Notes: generated by a model from the letters alone, not told the origin. DNA of 64,000 nucleotides from Pseudomonadota bacterium (GCA_023418595.1 JAEZZI010000030.1:140016-204015); one strand, 5' to 3'; shown: positions 27,119 to 38,270, counted from the stretch's first letter. Translations and numbers: made by a program.

Positions 27119-28048
27119 TCAGTTCTTGATCCCTGCGGTCGCCGCCACTTCGGCTGCGAAATCGCTTTCTTCCTTCTCGATGCCTTCGCCGAGCTGGAAG
27201 CGGACATAGTCCTTGAGCACGATTGAAGTGCCCGCGTCCTTCGCCGCCTTCGCAACGACGTCGGCGACCGGGGTCTTGCCGTCCATCACGATCGGCTGGC
27301 TGAGCAGCGCGTTTTCCTTAGCGAATTTCTTCACCGAACCCTCGACCATCTTGGCGATGATGTCGGCGGGCTTGCCGCTCTCGGCTGCCTTTTCGGTCGC
27401 GATCTGGCGCTCGCGCTCCAGCACGTCCTGGTCGAGCCCGGTTTCATCGAGCGCCAGCGGGAAGGCCGCGGCAATGTGCATCGCCAGCTGCTTGCCGAGC
27501 GGTTCGAGCACATCGACGCCCGCATCCGATTCGAGCGCGACGAGCACGCCGATCTTGCCGAGGCCCGGCGATGCCGCGTTGTGGACATAGGGGATCACCG
27601 CACCCTTCGACACTTCGAGGCGCTTTGCGCGGCGCAGCGACTGGTTTTCACCGATCGTCGCGACATTGTTGGTCAGCGCTTCCTCGACGGTCTTGCCCGA
27701 CGGCATCGCCTTGCCCTTGAGCGCTTCGATATCGTCGCCCGATTCGAGCGCGATCGCGGTCACGTCGCGGACGAACGACTGGAACTGGTCGTTCTTGGCG
27801 ACGAAATCGGTTTCGGAGTTCACCTCGACCGCCGCACCCTTGGTGCCGGCGACGGCGACGCCGACCAGCCCTTCGGCGGCGGTGCGGCTCGACTTCTTCT
27901 GCGCGGCCGCCAAGCCCTTGGTGCGCAGCCAGTCCATCGCCGCTTCCATGTCGCCGCCATTTTCGGTCAGCGCCTTCTTGCAATCCATCATGCCGGCGCC
28001 CGAACGCTCGCGCAGTTCCTTCACCGCTGCTGCCGTGATCTCGGCCAT
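27119..28048 (-). CDS. tsf: Elongation factor Ts
   Basis: Nucleotide exchange factor for EF-Tu, 309 residues. The N-terminal [13 protein letters not shown] motif is present. [10 protein letters not shown] follows, then the core with [10 protein letters not shown]. The ATG at 28048 is preferred over a TTG two codons earlier. It is downstream of rpsB across a family B repeat. Confidence 0.97.
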   Translation of the reverse strand: MAEITAAAVKELRERSGAGMMDCKKALTENGGDMEAAMDWLRTKGLAAAQKKSSRTAAEGLVGVAVAGTKGAAVEVNSETDFVAKNDQFQSFVRDVTAIALESGDDIEALKGKAMPSGKTVEEALTNNVATIGENQSLRRAKRLEVSKGAVIPYVHNAASPGLGKIGVLVALESDAGVDVLEPLGKQLAMHIAAAFPLALDETGLDQDVLERERQIATEKAAESGKPADIIAKMVEGSVKKFAKENALLSQPIVMDGKTPVADVVAKAAKDAGTSIVLKDYVRFQLGEGIEKEESDFAAEVAATAGIKN

Positions 28049-28103
28049 GTTCAATTCCTTCGCTTGTAGAGCCGGTGAGGCTCGAAACCTTGAATGTATA
28101 AAA

Positions 28104-28188
28104 CCGTTCGCCCTGAGCCTGTCGAAGAGCTGTCCTTCTTCTTCGTTACAAGAGAAGGACAGTGCTTCGACAAGCTCAGCACGAACGG
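28104..28188. repeat. Intergenic inverted repeat, family B
   Basis: Arms CCGTTCGCCCTGAGCCTGTC and its near reverse complement, with CTGTCCTTCTT/AGAAGGACAG pairing inside. It sits between rpsB and tsf and could act as an RNA hairpin in that transcript. Confidence 0.9.
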
Positions 28189-28223
28189 TTGATGGGCTTG
28201 TCGAAGCCCGGAGCTACGGCGCC

Positions 28224-29093
28224 TTACGCGTCGATCTGACGCTCGCCTTCGGCTGCCGTTTCCGGTTCGTTCGATGCAGCGGGTGCTTCCGGCTCGGCGG
28301 CAGCGGGTGCTGCTTTCGCTTCGGCGGCGGGCGCTTCCGGCTCGCTCAGCGCTTCTTCCTTCGGCGGCTCGACCATCGCGCCGATGTCCTTGCCGGACTT
28401 CTGCATGGCTTCCTGGCCACCGCGGGTCGCGGCGATCGCCACGGCTTCGCAATACAGGCGGATCGCGCGCGCCGCGTCGTCATTCGCCGGAACCGGGAAT
28501 GCGATGCCGTCGGGCGAGACGTTCGAATCGAGGATCGCGACGACGGGAATGCCCAGTGTGTTGGCTTCCTTGATCGCCAGTTCCTCCTTGTTCGCATCGA
28601 TCACGAACATGATGTCGGGAATGCCGTTCAGGTCGCGGATACCGCCCAGCGACAGCTCGAGCTTGTCGCGCTCGCGGGTCAGGTTCAGCACTTCCTTCTT
28701 GGTCAGGCCGTGCGTGTCGCCCGAAAGCTGCTCTTCCAGCGTCTTCAGGCGCTTGATCGAACCCGAAATCGTCTTCCAGTTTGTGAGCATCCCGCCCAGC
28801 CAGCGATGGTTGACGAAATGCTGGCCCGAACGACGCGCTGCTTCCGCGATCGGTTCCTGCGCCTGGCGCTTGGTGCCGACGAACAGCACCTTGCCGCCCG
28901 ATGCGACCGACGAGCTGATGAATTCCAGCGCGCGCGCAAACAGCGGCACGGTCTGCGACAGGTCGATAATGTGGACGCCGTTGCGATCGCCAAAGATGTA
29001 CGGCTTCATCTTCGGGTTCCAGCGGTGCGTCTGGTGGCCGAAATGAGCGCCAGCTTCGAGCAGCTGGTGCATGGAGACGACGGGTGCCGCCAT
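28224..29093 (-). CDS. rpsB: 30S ribosomal protein S2
   Basis: S2 of 289 residues, longer than E. coli's 241. The core starts [20 protein letters not shown] and has FVGTKRQAQ and [10 protein letters not shown]. The last 45 or so residues are an Ala/Glu/Pro-rich acidic tail. The ATG at 29093 fits S2; upstream codons in frame are leader. A promoter lies at 29205-29233. Confidence 0.97.
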   Translation of the reverse strand: MAAPVVSMHQLLEAGAHFGHQTHRWNPKMKPYIFGDRNGVHIIDLSQTVPLFARALEFISSSVASGGKVLFVGTKRQAQEPIAEAARRSGQHFVNHRWLGGMLTNWKTISGSIKRLKTLEEQLSGDTHGLTKKEVLNLTRERDKLELSLGGIRDLNGIPDIMFVIDANKEELAIKEANTLGIPVVAILDSNVSPDGIAFPVPANDDAARAIRLYCEAVAIAATRGGQEAMQKSGKDIGAMVEPPKEEALSEPEAPAAEAKAAPAAAEPEAPAASNEPETAAEGERQIDA

Positions 29094-29204
29094 AGGATCA
29101 ATTCCTTTTCCGGTTATTCCTCTGGGAAGCGGGAACCGGAAACGGGCTTCGAAAGCCCTGTCCGGCACCGGTCTATGTGCTTCCCATGCGGGGTTGAGGG
29201 CGCG

Positions 29205-29233
29205 CCAATAGCCGAGCGCGCCTGTGAAATCAA
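29205..29233 (-). promoter_or_regulatory. rpsB promoter
   Basis: Minus strand: TTGATT, 17 bp, TATTGG. The leader is about 100 nt. The same 17 bp spacer is seen in the rpsL, rpsJ and rpsM promoters. Confidence 0.65.
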
Positions 29234-29236
29234 CCG

Positions 29237-29265
29237 TTGACATGCGGAACGAATATGGAACATAC
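29237..29265 (+). promoter_or_regulatory. Candidate promoter of small membrane protein
   Basis: TTGACA, 17 bp, ACATAC, about 85 bp before the ATG at 29352. It is divergent from the rpsB promoter, with 3 bp between the -35 boxes. Confidence 0.45.
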
Positions 29266-29351
29266 CATGTTCAACAGCAGTTTGTGGAACCAGATGGTTA
29301 CCGGACTGTTACCGGCCCGACTCTCCGGGGCGGGAATCGATGGAGCCGAAC

Positions 29352-29579
29352 ATGGCAGTCACGGTCGCAATTCTGGTTTTCGCAGGCGCATTGGCCTTCA
29401 CGCTGTGGACAATCCACGCCACGCTTTCCGAAAAGAGTGCCGTCATCGTCGCGCTGTTGCGCGGCCAGCCCGACCCCCGTTTCGTGATGCAATCGGTGCC
29501 GCGTGTCAGCCTTCGCCCGTCCCCGGTTCGGGTGCGGCACGCGACACCGCAGGCGAAGCACTGGCGCGCTGCCGCTTGA
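29352..29579 (+). CDS. Small single-span membrane protein
   Basis: A 75-residue protein I do not recognise. Residues 1-20 form one membrane helix, followed by a basic cytoplasmic tail. The ATG at 29352 has GGAG 7 bp upstream; an in-frame ATG four codons earlier is possible. Its last 74 bp overlap the 3' end of pssA on the other strand. Confidence 0.6.
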   Translation: MAVTVAILVFAGALAFTLWTIHATLSEKSAVIVALLRGQPDPRFVMQSVPRVSLRPSPVRVRHATPQAKHWRAAA

Positions 29580-30309
29580 TCCGGCCATAGGAGCGGATCG
29601 AGAACGGAATCGACAGCAGGTACAGGATCGCGATGACCGTCAGCGCGGGCCAGGGCGCGGAAATCACCGCCGCCGCGATCGCCGCGACGATCACGATCGC
29701 CTCGAACCGAATATTCTGACGAAGTTTGAGCGAGGATGGCGAGTATGTGGCGATGCTCGACACCAGCAGAATGGCGCATAGCAGCAGCCACGGACCGACC
29801 AGATAGGGCGACTGGAAAATCGGCTCGCCGGTCCAGATCCACAGATACAGCGGCAAAAACGCCAGAATTGCGCCAGCCGGTGCCGGAACGCCCGTCAAAA
29901 ATCCGGCCGATTTATGGGGCTGATCGGCCAGATCGATCCGTGCGTTGAACCGGGCGAGACGAAGCGCGGCAAATACCGCATAGACGAGCGCGATCGCCCA
30001 CCCCCAGCGCGGCACGGTGACCAGCGACCAGAGATAGATGATGAGTGCGGGCGCGACGCCGAATGCAAGGCTGTCCGACAGCGAATCGAGTTCGGCGCCG
30101 AACTTGCTCTCGCCGCGCAATGCCCGCGCGACGCGACCATCCAGGCCATCGAGCAGCCCCGCGATCAGGATCATGACGATCGATCGTTCCCACTCGCCCG
30201 AAATCGCGAAGCGGATTCCCGACAGGCCGAAACACATTGCCGCCGCGGTGATCGCGTTGGGGGCAAGCGCCCGCAATGGGATGCCGCGGGGCTGACGGGG
30301 TGCGCGCAT
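29506..30309 (-). CDS. pssA: CDP-diacylglycerol-serine O-phosphatidyltransferase
   Basis: Membrane CDP-alcohol phosphatidyltransferase making phosphatidylserine, 267 residues with 6-8 hydrophobic helices. The catalytic motif D-G-x2-A-R-x8-G-x3-D-x3-D is read in DGRVARALRGESKFGAELDS followed by LSD. It starts inside the stop of psd (TAATG overlap), so the two steps to phosphatidylethanolamine are co-translated. The C-terminal 20 residues are basic and Ala/Pro-rich. Confidence 0.93.
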   Translation of the reverse strand: MRAPRQPRGIPLRALAPNAITAAAMCFGLSGIRFAISGEWERSIVMILIAGLLDGLDGRVARALRGESKFGAELDSLSDSLAFGVAPALIIYLWSLVTVPRWGWAIALVYAVFAALRLARFNARIDLADQPHKSAGFLTGVPAPAGAILAFLPLYLWIWTGEPIFQSPYLVGPWLLLCAILLVSSIATYSPSSLKLRQNIRFEAIVIVAAIAAAVISAPWPALTVIAILYLLSIPFSIRSYGRIKRQRASASPAVSRAAPEPGTGEG

Positions 30310-31040
30310 TATTGCGCGACGCCGGTCGCGGGCGTGCCGCCACGCTTGCCGATCACGGTTTCGCCCGCAATCGCGCGCTGGCCGAGCGCCACCTGCGGCG
30401 CGACATCATCGGGCAGCCAAACATCGACGCGGCTGCCGAAACGGATCAGGCCGAAACGCTGGCCCGCGACCACCATGTCGCCCGGCTTCACGAAGGTCAG
30501 AATGCGCCGCGCGAGCAGGCCTGCGATCTGCGTGACACCGATCCGCTCGCCGCGAACCCCCTCGATCACCATATGCTGACGCTCGTTTTCCTCGCTCGCC
30601 TTGTCGAGTTCGGCGTTCAGGAACTTGCCCGAAATATAGACGACATCGCGCACGGTCCCGGGGATCGGCGCGCGGTTGATATGAACGTCGAACACCGACA
30701 TGAAGATCGACACGCGGACCAGCGGCTTGCTGCCCAGCGCATTGTCGCCCGCCAGTTCGGGCGGCAGCGGCACCCGCTCGATCATCGACACCAGCCCGTC
30801 GGCAGGCGATACGATCAGATCGTCGCCCTGCGGCGTGGTCCGCACCGGATCGCGAAAGAACGCCGCGACCCACAGGGTGAAACCGGCCAGCGGCCATGCG
30901 ACGAACCATCCGCCCAGCCACAGGCCGAGCAGCGTTACTGCGCCGGAAATCGCCAGATATTTGCGTCCTTCGGGATGGACGCTCGGGAAACGCCACTTTG
31001 CGGTCACGGTGCCGACCGGCGGCTTTTCGAGTGATGTCAT
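30309..31040 (-). CDS. psd: Phosphatidylserine decarboxylase proenzyme
   Basis: Pyruvoyl enzyme producing phosphatidylethanolamine, 243 residues (short bacterial type). One or two N-terminal membrane helices precede the SPADG motif. [13 protein letters not shown] carries the catalytic His. RFGSRVDVW holds the Gly-Ser self-cleavage site. The ATG at 31040 is preferred; earlier codons do not fit the family. Confidence 0.94.
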   Translation of the reverse strand: MTSLEKPPVGTVTAKWRFPSVHPEGRKYLAISGAVTLLGLWLGGWFVAWPLAGFTLWVAAFFRDPVRTTPQGDDLIVSPADGLVSMIERVPLPPELAGDNALGSKPLVRVSIFMSVFDVHINRAPIPGTVRDVVYISGKFLNAELDKASEENERQHMVIEGVRGERIGVTQIAGLLARRILTFVKPGDMVVAGQRFGLIRFGSRVDVWLPDDVAPQVALGQRAIAGETVIGKRGGTPATGVAQ

Positions 31041-31121
31041 GTGGGCGGGTCTAACTACCGGGTTCCCGCAATACAATGCCGCTTAGGTCGAAGCGTTCCT
31101 TTGCCGGCAGGGCCACGCCGG

Positions 31122-31150
31122 TTGATCCCGGCCCCGCCTGCCCCTAGGAC
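31122..31150 (+). promoter_or_regulatory. icd promoter
   Basis: TTGATC, 17 bp, TAGGAC, leaving a leader of about 30 nt before the icd ATG. The -35 is identical to that of the rpsJ promoter. Confidence 0.55.
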
Positions 31151-31187
31151 GCGTGCCAAACCTCCCTCAGAAGCAAGCGAGAGATAG

Positions 31188-32408
31188 ATGGCGAAGATCA
31201 AGGTGAAGAATCCGGTCGTCGAGATCGACGGCGACGAAATGACCCGGATCATCTGGGAATGGATCCGCGAACGGCTGATCCTCCCCTATCTCGACATCGA
31301 CCTCAAATACTACGATCTCGGCGTCGAAAAGCGCGACGAAACCAACGACCAGATCACGATCGACAGCGCCAACGCGATTCGCGAACACGGCGTCGGCGTG
31401 AAGTGCGCGACCATCACCCCCGACGAGGCGAGGGTCGAGGAATTCGGCCTGAAAAAGATGTGGCGCTCGCCCAACGGCACGATCCGCAACATTCTGGGCG
31501 GCGTCGTCTTCCGCGAACCGATCGTCATCAACAACGTGCCGCGCCTGATCCCCGGCTGGACCAAGCCGATCGTCGTCGGCCGTCACGCCTTCGGCGATCA
31601 ATATAAGGCGACCGATTTCAAGGTCCCCGGCGCGGGCAAGCTGACCATGAAATGGGAAGGCGAAAATGGCGAGACGATCGAACATGAAGTGTTCGATTTC
31701 CCCGCTGCCGGCGTCGCGATGGGCATGTACAATCTCGACGAATCGATCCGCGATTTCGCGCGCGCATCGATGAATTACGGTCTCAACCGCAACTGGCCGG
31801 TCTATCTCTCGACCAAGAACACGATCCTCAAAGCCTATGATGGCCGTTTCAAGGACATCTTCCAGGAGGTCTTCGAAACCGAGTTCGCTGCCCGGTTCAA
31901 GGATGCGGGCATCGTCTACGAACATCGCCTGATCGACGACATGGTCGCATCCGCGCTCAAATGGCATGGCGAATTCGTCTGGGCCTGCAAGAATTACGAC
32001 GGCGACGTGCAGTCGGATCAGGTCGCACAGGGCTTCGGTTCGCTCGGCCTGATGACTTCGGTGCTGATGACGCCCGACGGCAAGACGGTCGAGGCCGAAG
32101 CCGCGCACGGCACCGTCACCCGCCACTATCGCCAGCATCAGCAGGGCAAGGCGACCTCGACCAACCCGATCGCGTCGATCTTCGCCTGGACCGGCGGCCT
32201 GAAATACCGCGGCAAGTTCGACGAAACGCCCGAAGTCGTGCGTTTTGCCGAAACGCTGGAAGCGGTCTGCGTCAAGACCGTCGAGAGCGGCGCGATGACC
32301 AAGGATCTCGCGATCCTGATCGGCCCGGATCAGCCCTGGATGACCACGGAGCAATTCTTCGAAGCGATCCGCGTCAACCTCGAAAAGGAAATGGGCAGCT
32401 GGCAATAA
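31188..32408 (+). CDS. icd: NADP-dependent isocitrate dehydrogenase
   Basis: TCA-cycle enzyme making 2-oxoglutarate, 406 residues. This is the dimeric type shared with eukaryotes rather than the E. coli type. Substrate motif [16 protein letters not shown], metal region [12 protein letters not shown] and NPIASIFAW are visible. [19 protein letters not shown] is the standard start. It is monocistronic with its own promoter and terminator. Confidence 0.96.
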   Translation: MAKIKVKNPVVEIDGDEMTRIIWEWIRERLILPYLDIDLKYYDLGVEKRDETNDQITIDSANAIREHGVGVKCATITPDEARVEEFGLKKMWRSPNGTIRNILGGVVFREPIVINNVPRLIPGWTKPIVVGRHAFGDQYKATDFKVPGAGKLTMKWEGENGETIEHEVFDFPAAGVAMGMYNLDESIRDFARASMNYGLNRNWPVYLSTKNTILKAYDGRFKDIFQEVFETEFAARFKDAGIVYEHRLIDDMVASALKWHGEFVWACKNYDGDVQSDQVAQGFGSLGLMTSVLMTPDGKTVEAEAAHGTVTRHYRQHQQGKATSTNPIASIFAWTGGLKYRGKFDETPEVVRFAETLEAVCVKTVESGAMTKDLAILIGPDQPWMTTEQFFEAIRVNLEKEMGSWQ

Positions 32409-32428
32409 GCCATTCGCTCAACGCGCAA

Positions 32429-32466
32429 GAAAGCCGCCGTAAGCACCTGCTTTCGGCGGCTTTTTC
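32429..32466 (+). terminator. icd intrinsic terminator
   Basis: AAAGCCGCC pairs with GGCGGCTTT across a 16 nt loop, followed by TTTTCTTT. Confidence 0.85.
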
Positions 32467-32504
32467 TTTGGCTTTGCACTTGGCTGCGGCGCGTTGCCGC
32501 GCCG

Positions 32505-32552
32505 AATAAATCGGGTGAACGCGCCCCGCGCGTTCACTTTTACCGATTTATT
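32505..32552. terminator. Long palindrome at the guaA 3' end
   Basis: AATAAATCGG and GTGAACGCG on the left pair with CGCGTTCAC and CCGATTTATT on the right around a short loop. The right arm covers the guaA stop codon. It likely ends guaA transcription from the minus strand. Confidence 0.7.
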
Positions 32553-34104
32553 CCCACTCGATCGTCCCCGGCGGCTTCGACGTGTAGTCATAGGTCACGC
32601 GGTTGACGCCACGCACTTCGTTGACGATCCGCGTCGCCACCCGTGGCAGGAAATCGCCCGGAAAGCCGAATACTTCCGCGGTCATGCCGTCGGTCGAGGT
32701 CACCGCACGCAGCGCGAGCACGCTGTCATAGGTGCGCCCGTCGCCCATCACCCCGACGCTGCGCACCGGCAACAGCACCGCGAATGCCTGCCAGATCGCA
32801 TCATACAGTCCGGCATTCCTGATTTCTTCCAGATAGATGGCGTCGGCTTTTCGCAGGATGTCGCAGCGTTCCTTGGTCACCTCACCCGGAATGCGGATCG
32901 CAAGGCCCGGTCCCGGAAACGGATGTCGTCCGACGAAAATCTCCGGTAGGCCCAGTTCACGGCCCAGCGCGCGGACCTCGTCCTTGAACAATTCGCGCAA
33001 GGGTTCGACCAGCGCCATGTTCATGCGCTCGGGCAGGCCGCCGACATTATGGTGGCTCTTGATCGTCACGCTCGGCCCGCCGGTGAAGCTGACGCTTTCG
33101 ATCACGTCCGGGTAGAGCGTACCCTGCGCGAGGAAGGCTGCGCCGCCGATCTTTTTGGCTTCGTCCTCGAACACATCGATGAAGGTCTTGCCGATGAATT
33201 TCCGTTTGGCTTCGGGATCGGTCAGCCCGGCCAGACCATTGAGGAACAGCGTCTCGGCGTTCACATGGACGAGCGGGATGTTATACGCGCCGCGGAACAG
33301 GCTGACGACCTGATCGGCCTCGCCTGCCCGCATCAATCCGTGATCGACGAACACGCAGGTCAGCTGGTCGCCGATCGCTTCGTGGATCAGCACCGCGGCG
33401 ACTGCCGAATCGACCCCGCCGGACAGGCCGCAAATGACCTTGCCGTCGCCCACCTGCGCGCGGATTTCGGCAATCTTGGCGTCGCGAAACTCGGCCATCG
33501 TCCAGTCGCCCGCCAGCCCGCAGACGTGCCGCGCGAAATTGGCGATCAGCCGCCCGCCATCGGGGGTGTGGACGACCTCGGGGTGGAACTGCATCGCATA
33601 ATAGCGCTTCGCATCGTTCGCGATCACCGCATAGGGCGCGCCGGGGCTTGACGCGACCGGGCGGAACCCGTCGGCCAGCGCGGTCACCTTGTCGCCGTGG
33701 CTCATCCAGACCTGGTGTGTCTCGCCTTCGTGCCACATGCCGTCGAACAGCTCGCAGCCATCGGCGATCTCGATAAAGGCGCGGCCAAATTCGCCCGAAT
33801 CGCCCAGCGTCACCTGGCCGCCCAGCTGGTGCATCATCACCTGCTGCCCGTAACAGATGCCCAGCACCGGCAACCCACTGTCAAAGATCACATCAGGCAC
33901 CCGCGGCGACCCTTCGTCCAGCACCGATGCGGGGCTACCCGACAGGATGACACCCGCAGGCTTCAGCCGCTCGAACGCCTCGGCCGCGGTGGTAAACGGC
34001 GCAATCTCGGAATAGACCCCCGCCTCGCGCACGCGGCGCGCGATCAGCTGGGTTACCTGGCTGCCGAAATCGACGATGAGGATGTTCTGCGTGGGGCTGT
34101 CCAT
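32548..34104 (-). CDS. guaA: GMP synthase (glutamine-hydrolysing)
   Basis: Converts XMP to GMP. It has 518 residues from the ATG at 34104; an in-frame GTG at 34122 would add six. The amidotransferase domain has the nucleophile Cys in GICYGQQ and the His/Glu in FHPEV. The synthetase domain has the PP-loop SGGVDS and the dimerisation end PPGTIEWE. It is monocistronic. Confidence 0.97.
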   Translation of the reverse strand: MDSPTQNILIVDFGSQVTQLIARRVREAGVYSEIAPFTTAAEAFERLKPAGVILSGSPASVLDEGSPRVPDVIFDSGLPVLGICYGQQVMMHQLGGQVTLGDSGEFGRAFIEIADGCELFDGMWHEGETHQVWMSHGDKVTALADGFRPVASSPGAPYAVIANDAKRYYAMQFHPEVVHTPDGGRLIANFARHVCGLAGDWTMAEFRDAKIAEIRAQVGDGKVICGLSGGVDSAVAAVLIHEAIGDQLTCVFVDHGLMRAGEADQVVSLFRGAYNIPLVHVNAETLFLNGLAGLTDPEAKRKFIGKTFIDVFEDEAKKIGGAAFLAQGTLYPDVIESVSFTGGPSVTIKSHHNVGGLPERMNMALVEPLRELFKDEVRALGRELGLPEIFVGRHPFPGPGLAIRIPGEVTKERCDILRKADAIYLEEIRNAGLYDAIWQAFAVLLPVRSVGVMGDGRTYDSVLALRAVTSTDGMTAEVFGFPGDFLPRVATRIVNEVRGVNRVTYDYTSKPPGTIEWE

Positions 34105-34254
34105 GCGCGCCCGCTTAGCCACAAGCGTGCCTTGGGGAAAGGCTTGATGGCTCTCGACACACCGGACAATGTGCTTCCGCGCAGGCGGGAGCCCGGCGTG
34201 CGCAGTGCTGGCACCACGCCCCCGGACTTCTGTCTTTGCGGGGGTAAGAATCCG

Positions 34255-36408
34255 TTACTCGACGTTCGTCACCGTCATCCCAGTCCACCTGGCCGCAAAG
34301 GCCCACAGGTCGGCGGTTTCCTCGATCACCTTGTCGGTCGGCTTGCCCGACCCGTGCCCGGCGCGGGTTTCGATGCGGACGAGGTGCGGTTTCGCCCCGA
34401 TATCCGCCGCCTGGATCGCGGCGGTATATTTGAAGGTGTGCCCCGGCACCACACGGTCGTCGGTATCCGCCGTCGTCGCCAGAATCGCCGGATAGGCCTT
34501 GCCGCTCGCGATGTTGTGATAGGGCGAATAGGCATAGAGCGTCTTGAAATCGGCTTCTTTCGACGGATAGCCGTAATCGTCGACCCAATAGCGGCCGGCG
34601 GTGAACTTGTCGAAACGCGTCATGTCCATCACACCGACCGCGGGCAGCGCCGCCGCGAACAGGTCGGGACGCTGGTTCACCACCGCGCCGACCAGCAGCC
34701 CGCCGTTCGATCCGCCCTGGATCGCCAACTTGTCAGCCGTCGTCACGCCTTGCGCAATCAGGTCCTCCGCCGCGCCGATGAAATCGTCGAACACGTTCTG
34801 CTTGTTCTGTAGGCGCCCGCCATCGTGCCACGCCTTGCCATATTCGCCGCCACCGCGAATGTTCGCGACCGCGAGCACGCCGCCCTGTTCCATCCACGCG
34901 ACGCGCGACGAAGCGAAGCTCGGCAGCACCGAGATGTTGAACCCGCCATAGGCATAGAGCAACGTCGGCGCCGGGCCAATCGCCCCCTTCTTACGGACGA
35001 TGAACATTGGCACCCGCGTCCCGTCCTTCGAATTGTAGAAACGCTGGGTCACGTCATATTGTGCGGGGTCGAAATCGACCTTGGGCTGCGCCCACACCTC
35101 CGCCTTTCCGCTGGCCACATCATAGCGATAGATGGTCGCGGGCGTGGCATAGCTGGTGAACATGTAAAAGGTCTCGTTCTGGTCCTGCGCGCCGCCGAAA
35201 CCGCCTGCGGTGCCGATGCCGGGCAGGCTGACCGTGCCGTCGGGCTTGCCGTCGAGGGTGAAGCGTCGCACCTCGGTCTTGGCATCGACCAGATAGGACA
35301 GGATCAGCCGGTTGCCGACCACCGACGCGCCCGACAGCACGGCGGCGTCCTGCGCCACCAGATCGCTGATCCGCACCTGATTGCCCGACACGTCGATCTT
35401 CACGACCTTTTCGCGCGGCGCGTCCTTGTTGGTGGCGAAGAAAAAGGTTTCGCCGACATTGCCGATCGCGGTCCAGTCATTCTCCAGACCCTTGATGATC
35501 GTGCGCGGCTGGGGCTTGGCGGCGCTCAGGTCGACGAGCGTGATCTCATAGCGGTTGTCGGTACCTTCGGTGGTGGTGATGACCAGCCAGCGCCCGTCAT
35601 CGGTCACCTGCGCCGAATGGCCCAGGGTCGGGCGATCGGGCGTCGCATAGATCAGCGTATCCGCCGATTGCGGCGTGCCGAGGCGGTGGAAATAGACTTT
35701 CTGGTTTTCGTTCAACGCCTGGAATTCCTGCCCCGCGGCGGGCTGTTCGAAGCGCGAATAATAGAAACCCGACCCGTCCTTCGCCCAGGCGAGGTTGGAG
35801 AATTTGGCCCACTCGACGGTGTCGCTCGTTTCCTTGCCGGTCTCGACGTCCAGTACCTTGACCGTGCGCCAGTCCGATCCGCCGTCCTGGACGGTGTAGA
35901 GCAATTTGCTGCCATCTTCACTCGGCACCCATTCGCCAAGCGCCGTCGCGCCGTCGGCGGACCATTTGTTGGGATCGATCAGCACCCTGCCCTGCCCGTT
36001 CAGGCTGTCGCGGACGTAAAGCACCGCCTGGTTCTGCAAGCCCGAATTATGGCTGTAGAAATAACGATCGCCCTTGTGCGTCGGGATGCCGAAGCGTTCG
36101 TAATCGAACAACGCGGTCAACCGCTGCTTGAACACGTCGCGGCCCGGCAGCGTCGCCAGATAGGCGTCGGTCACCTTGTTCTGCGCGGCGACCCAGGCGG
36201 CGACTTCCTTGTCCTCGCGCACGTCGTTTTCCAGCCAGCGATAAGGGTCGGCGACCTTTATCCCGAAATGTTCGTCAACCACGTTCACGCGGCGCGTCTC
36301 GGGATAGTTCAGGGGCGCGGTCATGCCGGTGGTCGTCTCCGATACGGGTTGGGAAAAGGCGGGGGCTGCGAACAGCAGCGGAAGGGCGAGCAGCGACGCG
36401 CGACGCAT
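34255..36408 (-). CDS. Secreted prolyl oligopeptidase (S9A)
   Basis: Serine peptidase cutting short peptides after proline, 717 residues with a signal peptide ending near FAAPAFSQ, so likely periplasmic. A seven-bladed propeller occupies about residues 100-440. The catalytic domain has the Ser in GGSNGGLLVG, the Asp in ADTDDRVVPG and the His in RAGHGSGKPT. It stands between guaA and the rpoA operon and has no operon partner. Confidence 0.93.
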   Translation of the reverse strand: MRRASLLALPLLFAAPAFSQPVSETTTGMTAPLNYPETRRVNVVDEHFGIKVADPYRWLENDVREDKEVAAWVAAQNKVTDAYLATLPGRDVFKQRLTALFDYERFGIPTHKGDRYFYSHNSGLQNQAVLYVRDSLNGQGRVLIDPNKWSADGATALGEWVPSEDGSKLLYTVQDGGSDWRTVKVLDVETGKETSDTVEWAKFSNLAWAKDGSGFYYSRFEQPAAGQEFQALNENQKVYFHRLGTPQSADTLIYATPDRPTLGHSAQVTDDGRWLVITTTEGTDNRYEITLVDLSAAKPQPRTIIKGLENDWTAIGNVGETFFFATNKDAPREKVVKIDVSGNQVRISDLVAQDAAVLSGASVVGNRLILSYLVDAKTEVRRFTLDGKPDGTVSLPGIGTAGGFGGAQDQNETFYMFTSYATPATIYRYDVASGKAEVWAQPKVDFDPAQYDVTQRFYNSKDGTRVPMFIVRKKGAIGPAPTLLYAYGGFNISVLPSFASSRVAWMEQGGVLAVANIRGGGEYGKAWHDGGRLQNKQNVFDDFIGAAEDLIAQGVTTADKLAIQGGSNGGLLVGAVVNQRPDLFAAALPAVGVMDMTRFDKFTAGRYWVDDYGYPSKEADFKTLYAYSPYHNIASGKAYPAILATTADTDDRVVPGHTFKYTAAIQAADIGAKPHLVRIETRAGHGSGKPTDKVIEETADLWAFAARWTGMTVTNVE

Positions 36409-36433
36409 GAAACAAGATCTCCGAAACGAGAAA

Positions 36434-36462
36434 GAGGCCGCACCCTAGAAAGGGGCGACCTC
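36434..36462 (-). terminator. Terminator of rpsM-rpsK-rpoA-rplQ
   Basis: On the minus strand GAGGTCGCCCC and GGGTGCGGCCTC pair around a 6 nt loop and are followed by TTTCTCGTTTC. It lies 30 bp past the rplQ stop. Confidence 0.75.
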
Positions 36463-36491
36463 TTGCTCAAGTATCGAATGATACGGACGAA

Positions 36492-36914
36492 TTACGCCGC
36501 TTCGTCGAAATCCTCGTCGCCCATTACCGGGCCGGAGTCCTGGCCCTTGGCCGACACGTCGCGATCGACGAATTCGATGATCGCCATCGGCGATGCGTCC
36601 GACATGCGCGGCCCCATCTTGATGACGCGGGTATAGCCGCCGTTGCGGTCCTTGTAACGCTCGGCCAGCACGTCGAACAGCTTGCTGAGCTGGGCATCGT
36701 CGAGCAGACGGGCATGCGCGAGACGACGGTTCGAAAGCCCGCCCTTCTTCGCCAGCGTCACCAGCTTTTCGATGTAGGGGCGCAGTTCCTTCGCCTTGGC
36801 CACGGTGGTGGTGATCTGTTCGTGCTTGATGAGCGCTGCCGACATATTGCGGAACAGGGCGATGCGGTGGGCCGAGGTCCGCTGAAGCTTACGGCCGCCT
36901 ACGCGATGACGCAT
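36492..36914 (-). CDS. rplQ: 50S ribosomal protein L17
   Basis: L17 of 140 residues starting [17 protein letters not shown], with the core ending near residue 115 and a short acidic tail (DEDFDEAA). It is last in the rpsM-rpsK-rpoA-rplQ operon. The ATG at 36914 is the standard start; 12 upstream in-frame codons are leader. Confidence 0.97.
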   Translation of the reverse strand: MRHRVGGRKLQRTSAHRIALFRNMSAALIKHEQITTTVAKAKELRPYIEKLVTLAKKGGLSNRRLAHARLLDDAQLSKLFDVLAERYKDRNGGYTRVIKMGPRMSDASPMAIIEFVDRDVSAKGQDSGPVMGDEDFDEAA

Positions 36915-36994
36915 GGTATTTCCTTTTCGTTCGTCAGGGGGCCGTCTCACGGAACCCCAAGCCAGGTGGGACGGTAAGCCACCCTGTTAAAAAC

Positions 36995-37022
36995 CGTCAT
37001 TCCCGCGCAGGCGGGAATCCAT
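36995..37022. repeat. Short hairpin repeat, family C
   Basis: CGTCATTCCCGCGCAGGCGG followed by GAATCCAT; the hairpin is TTCCCGC/GCGGGAA. Same unit as at 54129-54201 and 63818-63845. It lies between rpoA and rplQ. Confidence 0.8.
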
Positions 37023-37089
37023 ATTCTCTGGAGCAGGCCCGGCGCGGCAAAGCCGCGTCGTCGGACGGAGCCTTGCGGCTCCGCCGAAC

Positions 37090-38157
37090 TCAGCCCAAAA
37101 TCTCCTGCTCGAGCTTCTTTGCCATTTCCTCGATATTCTCCGGCGGCCAACCGGGGATTTCCATCCCCAGACGCAGGCCCATCGACGACAGCACTTCCTT
37201 GATTTCATTGAGCGACTTGCGCCCGAAATTGGGGGTGCGCAACATCTCGGCTTCGGTCTTCTGGACCAGATCGCCGATATAAATGATGTTGTCGTTCTTC
37301 AGGCAGTTGGCCGAACGCACCGACAGTTCCAGCTCGTCGACCTTCTTCAGAAGGTAACGATTGATCTGCGCGGTATCGCCTGCGGTCTCGCCACCGGCTG
37401 CCGCCGCAGGCGCGCCACCGACCGGAGCCGAACGCGTGACCGCCGAATCGTCGAAGTGGACGAACAGCGCCAGCTGGTCCTGAAGGATGCGCGCCGCATA
37501 CGCGATCGCATCCTCGGGGGCCACGGTGCCGTCGGTTTCGACCGAGAGCGTGAGCTTGTCATAGTCGAGGTCCTGACCGACGCGGGTCGGATCGACCTTG
37601 TAGCTGACCTGACGGACCGGCGAGTACAGCGCATCGACCGGGATCAGGCCGATCGGTGCGTCCGCCGGACGGTTCTGAACTGCTGGTACATAACCCTTGC
37701 CGGTGTCGGCGGTCAGTTCCATGTTCAGCGTCGCACCATCGTCGAGGTGACAGATGACCAGGTCGGGGTTCATCACCTCGATATCGCCCGACACCGCGAT
37801 GTCGCCCGCCTTGACTTCAGCCGGGCCGGTTGCCGACAGCTGGAGCCGCTTGGGGCCTTCGCCCTGCATCTTCAGTGCGATCTGCTTCACGTTCAGGACG
37901 ATGTCGGTGACGTCCTCACGCACACCGGCCAGCGACGAGAATTCGTGCAGCACGTTTTCGATCTTGATCGACGTGACGGCCGCGCCCTGAAGCGACGACA
38001 ACAGCACGCGACGCAGCGCATTGCCGAGCGTCAGGCCGAAACCACGCTCCAGCGGTTCGGCGACGAAGGTCGACTTGCGCTTGGGATCCCCGCCAGCCTT
38101 CTTTTCGAGACCGTTGGGCTTCTTGAGTTCCTGCCAGTTCTTAGCATTGACAGACAC
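37090..38157 (-). CDS. rpoA: RNA polymerase subunit alpha
   Basis: Alpha subunit of 355 residues. The assembly domain has [19 protein letters not shown]. The C-terminal domain, which binds UP elements and activators, has [19 protein letters not shown] and [15 protein letters not shown] Gly/Ala-rich linker near residue 250 is a little longer than in E. coli. The order rpsK-rpoA-rplQ is conserved; rpsD is absent from the operon. Confidence 0.98.
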   Translation of the reverse strand: MSVNAKNWQELKKPNGLEKKAGGDPKRKSTFVAEPLERGFGLTLGNALRRVLLSSLQGAAVTSIKIENVLHEFSSLAGVREDVTDIVLNVKQIALKMQGEGPKRLQLSATGPAEVKAGDIAVSGDIEVMNPDLVICHLDDGATLNMELTADTGKGYVPAVQNRPADAPIGLIPVDALYSPVRQVSYKVDPTRVGQDLDYDKLTLSVETDGTVAPEDAIAYAARILQDQLALFVHFDDSAVTRSAPVGGAPAAAAGGETAGDTAQINRYLLKKVDELELSVRSANCLKNDNIIYIGDLVQKTEAEMLRTPNFGRKSLNEIKEVLSSMGLRLGMEIPGWPPENIEEMAKKLEQEILG

Positions 38158-38270
38158 GGGCTTCCCCTAGGTTGGGCAGGATTTAGGGGCCATCCTGCCG
38201 GAAACAGCCAAACCGGCCCGCGCAATACCCCGTCCATTGGGCATGCGCGCGCCGGCTTCGAAGACGAAAA

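Noticed and set aside
34105..34122. GTG start giving a longer GuaA
   Set aside because: The six extra residues add nothing to the family N-terminus, and the ATG at 34104 begins with the expected spacing to the first strand.
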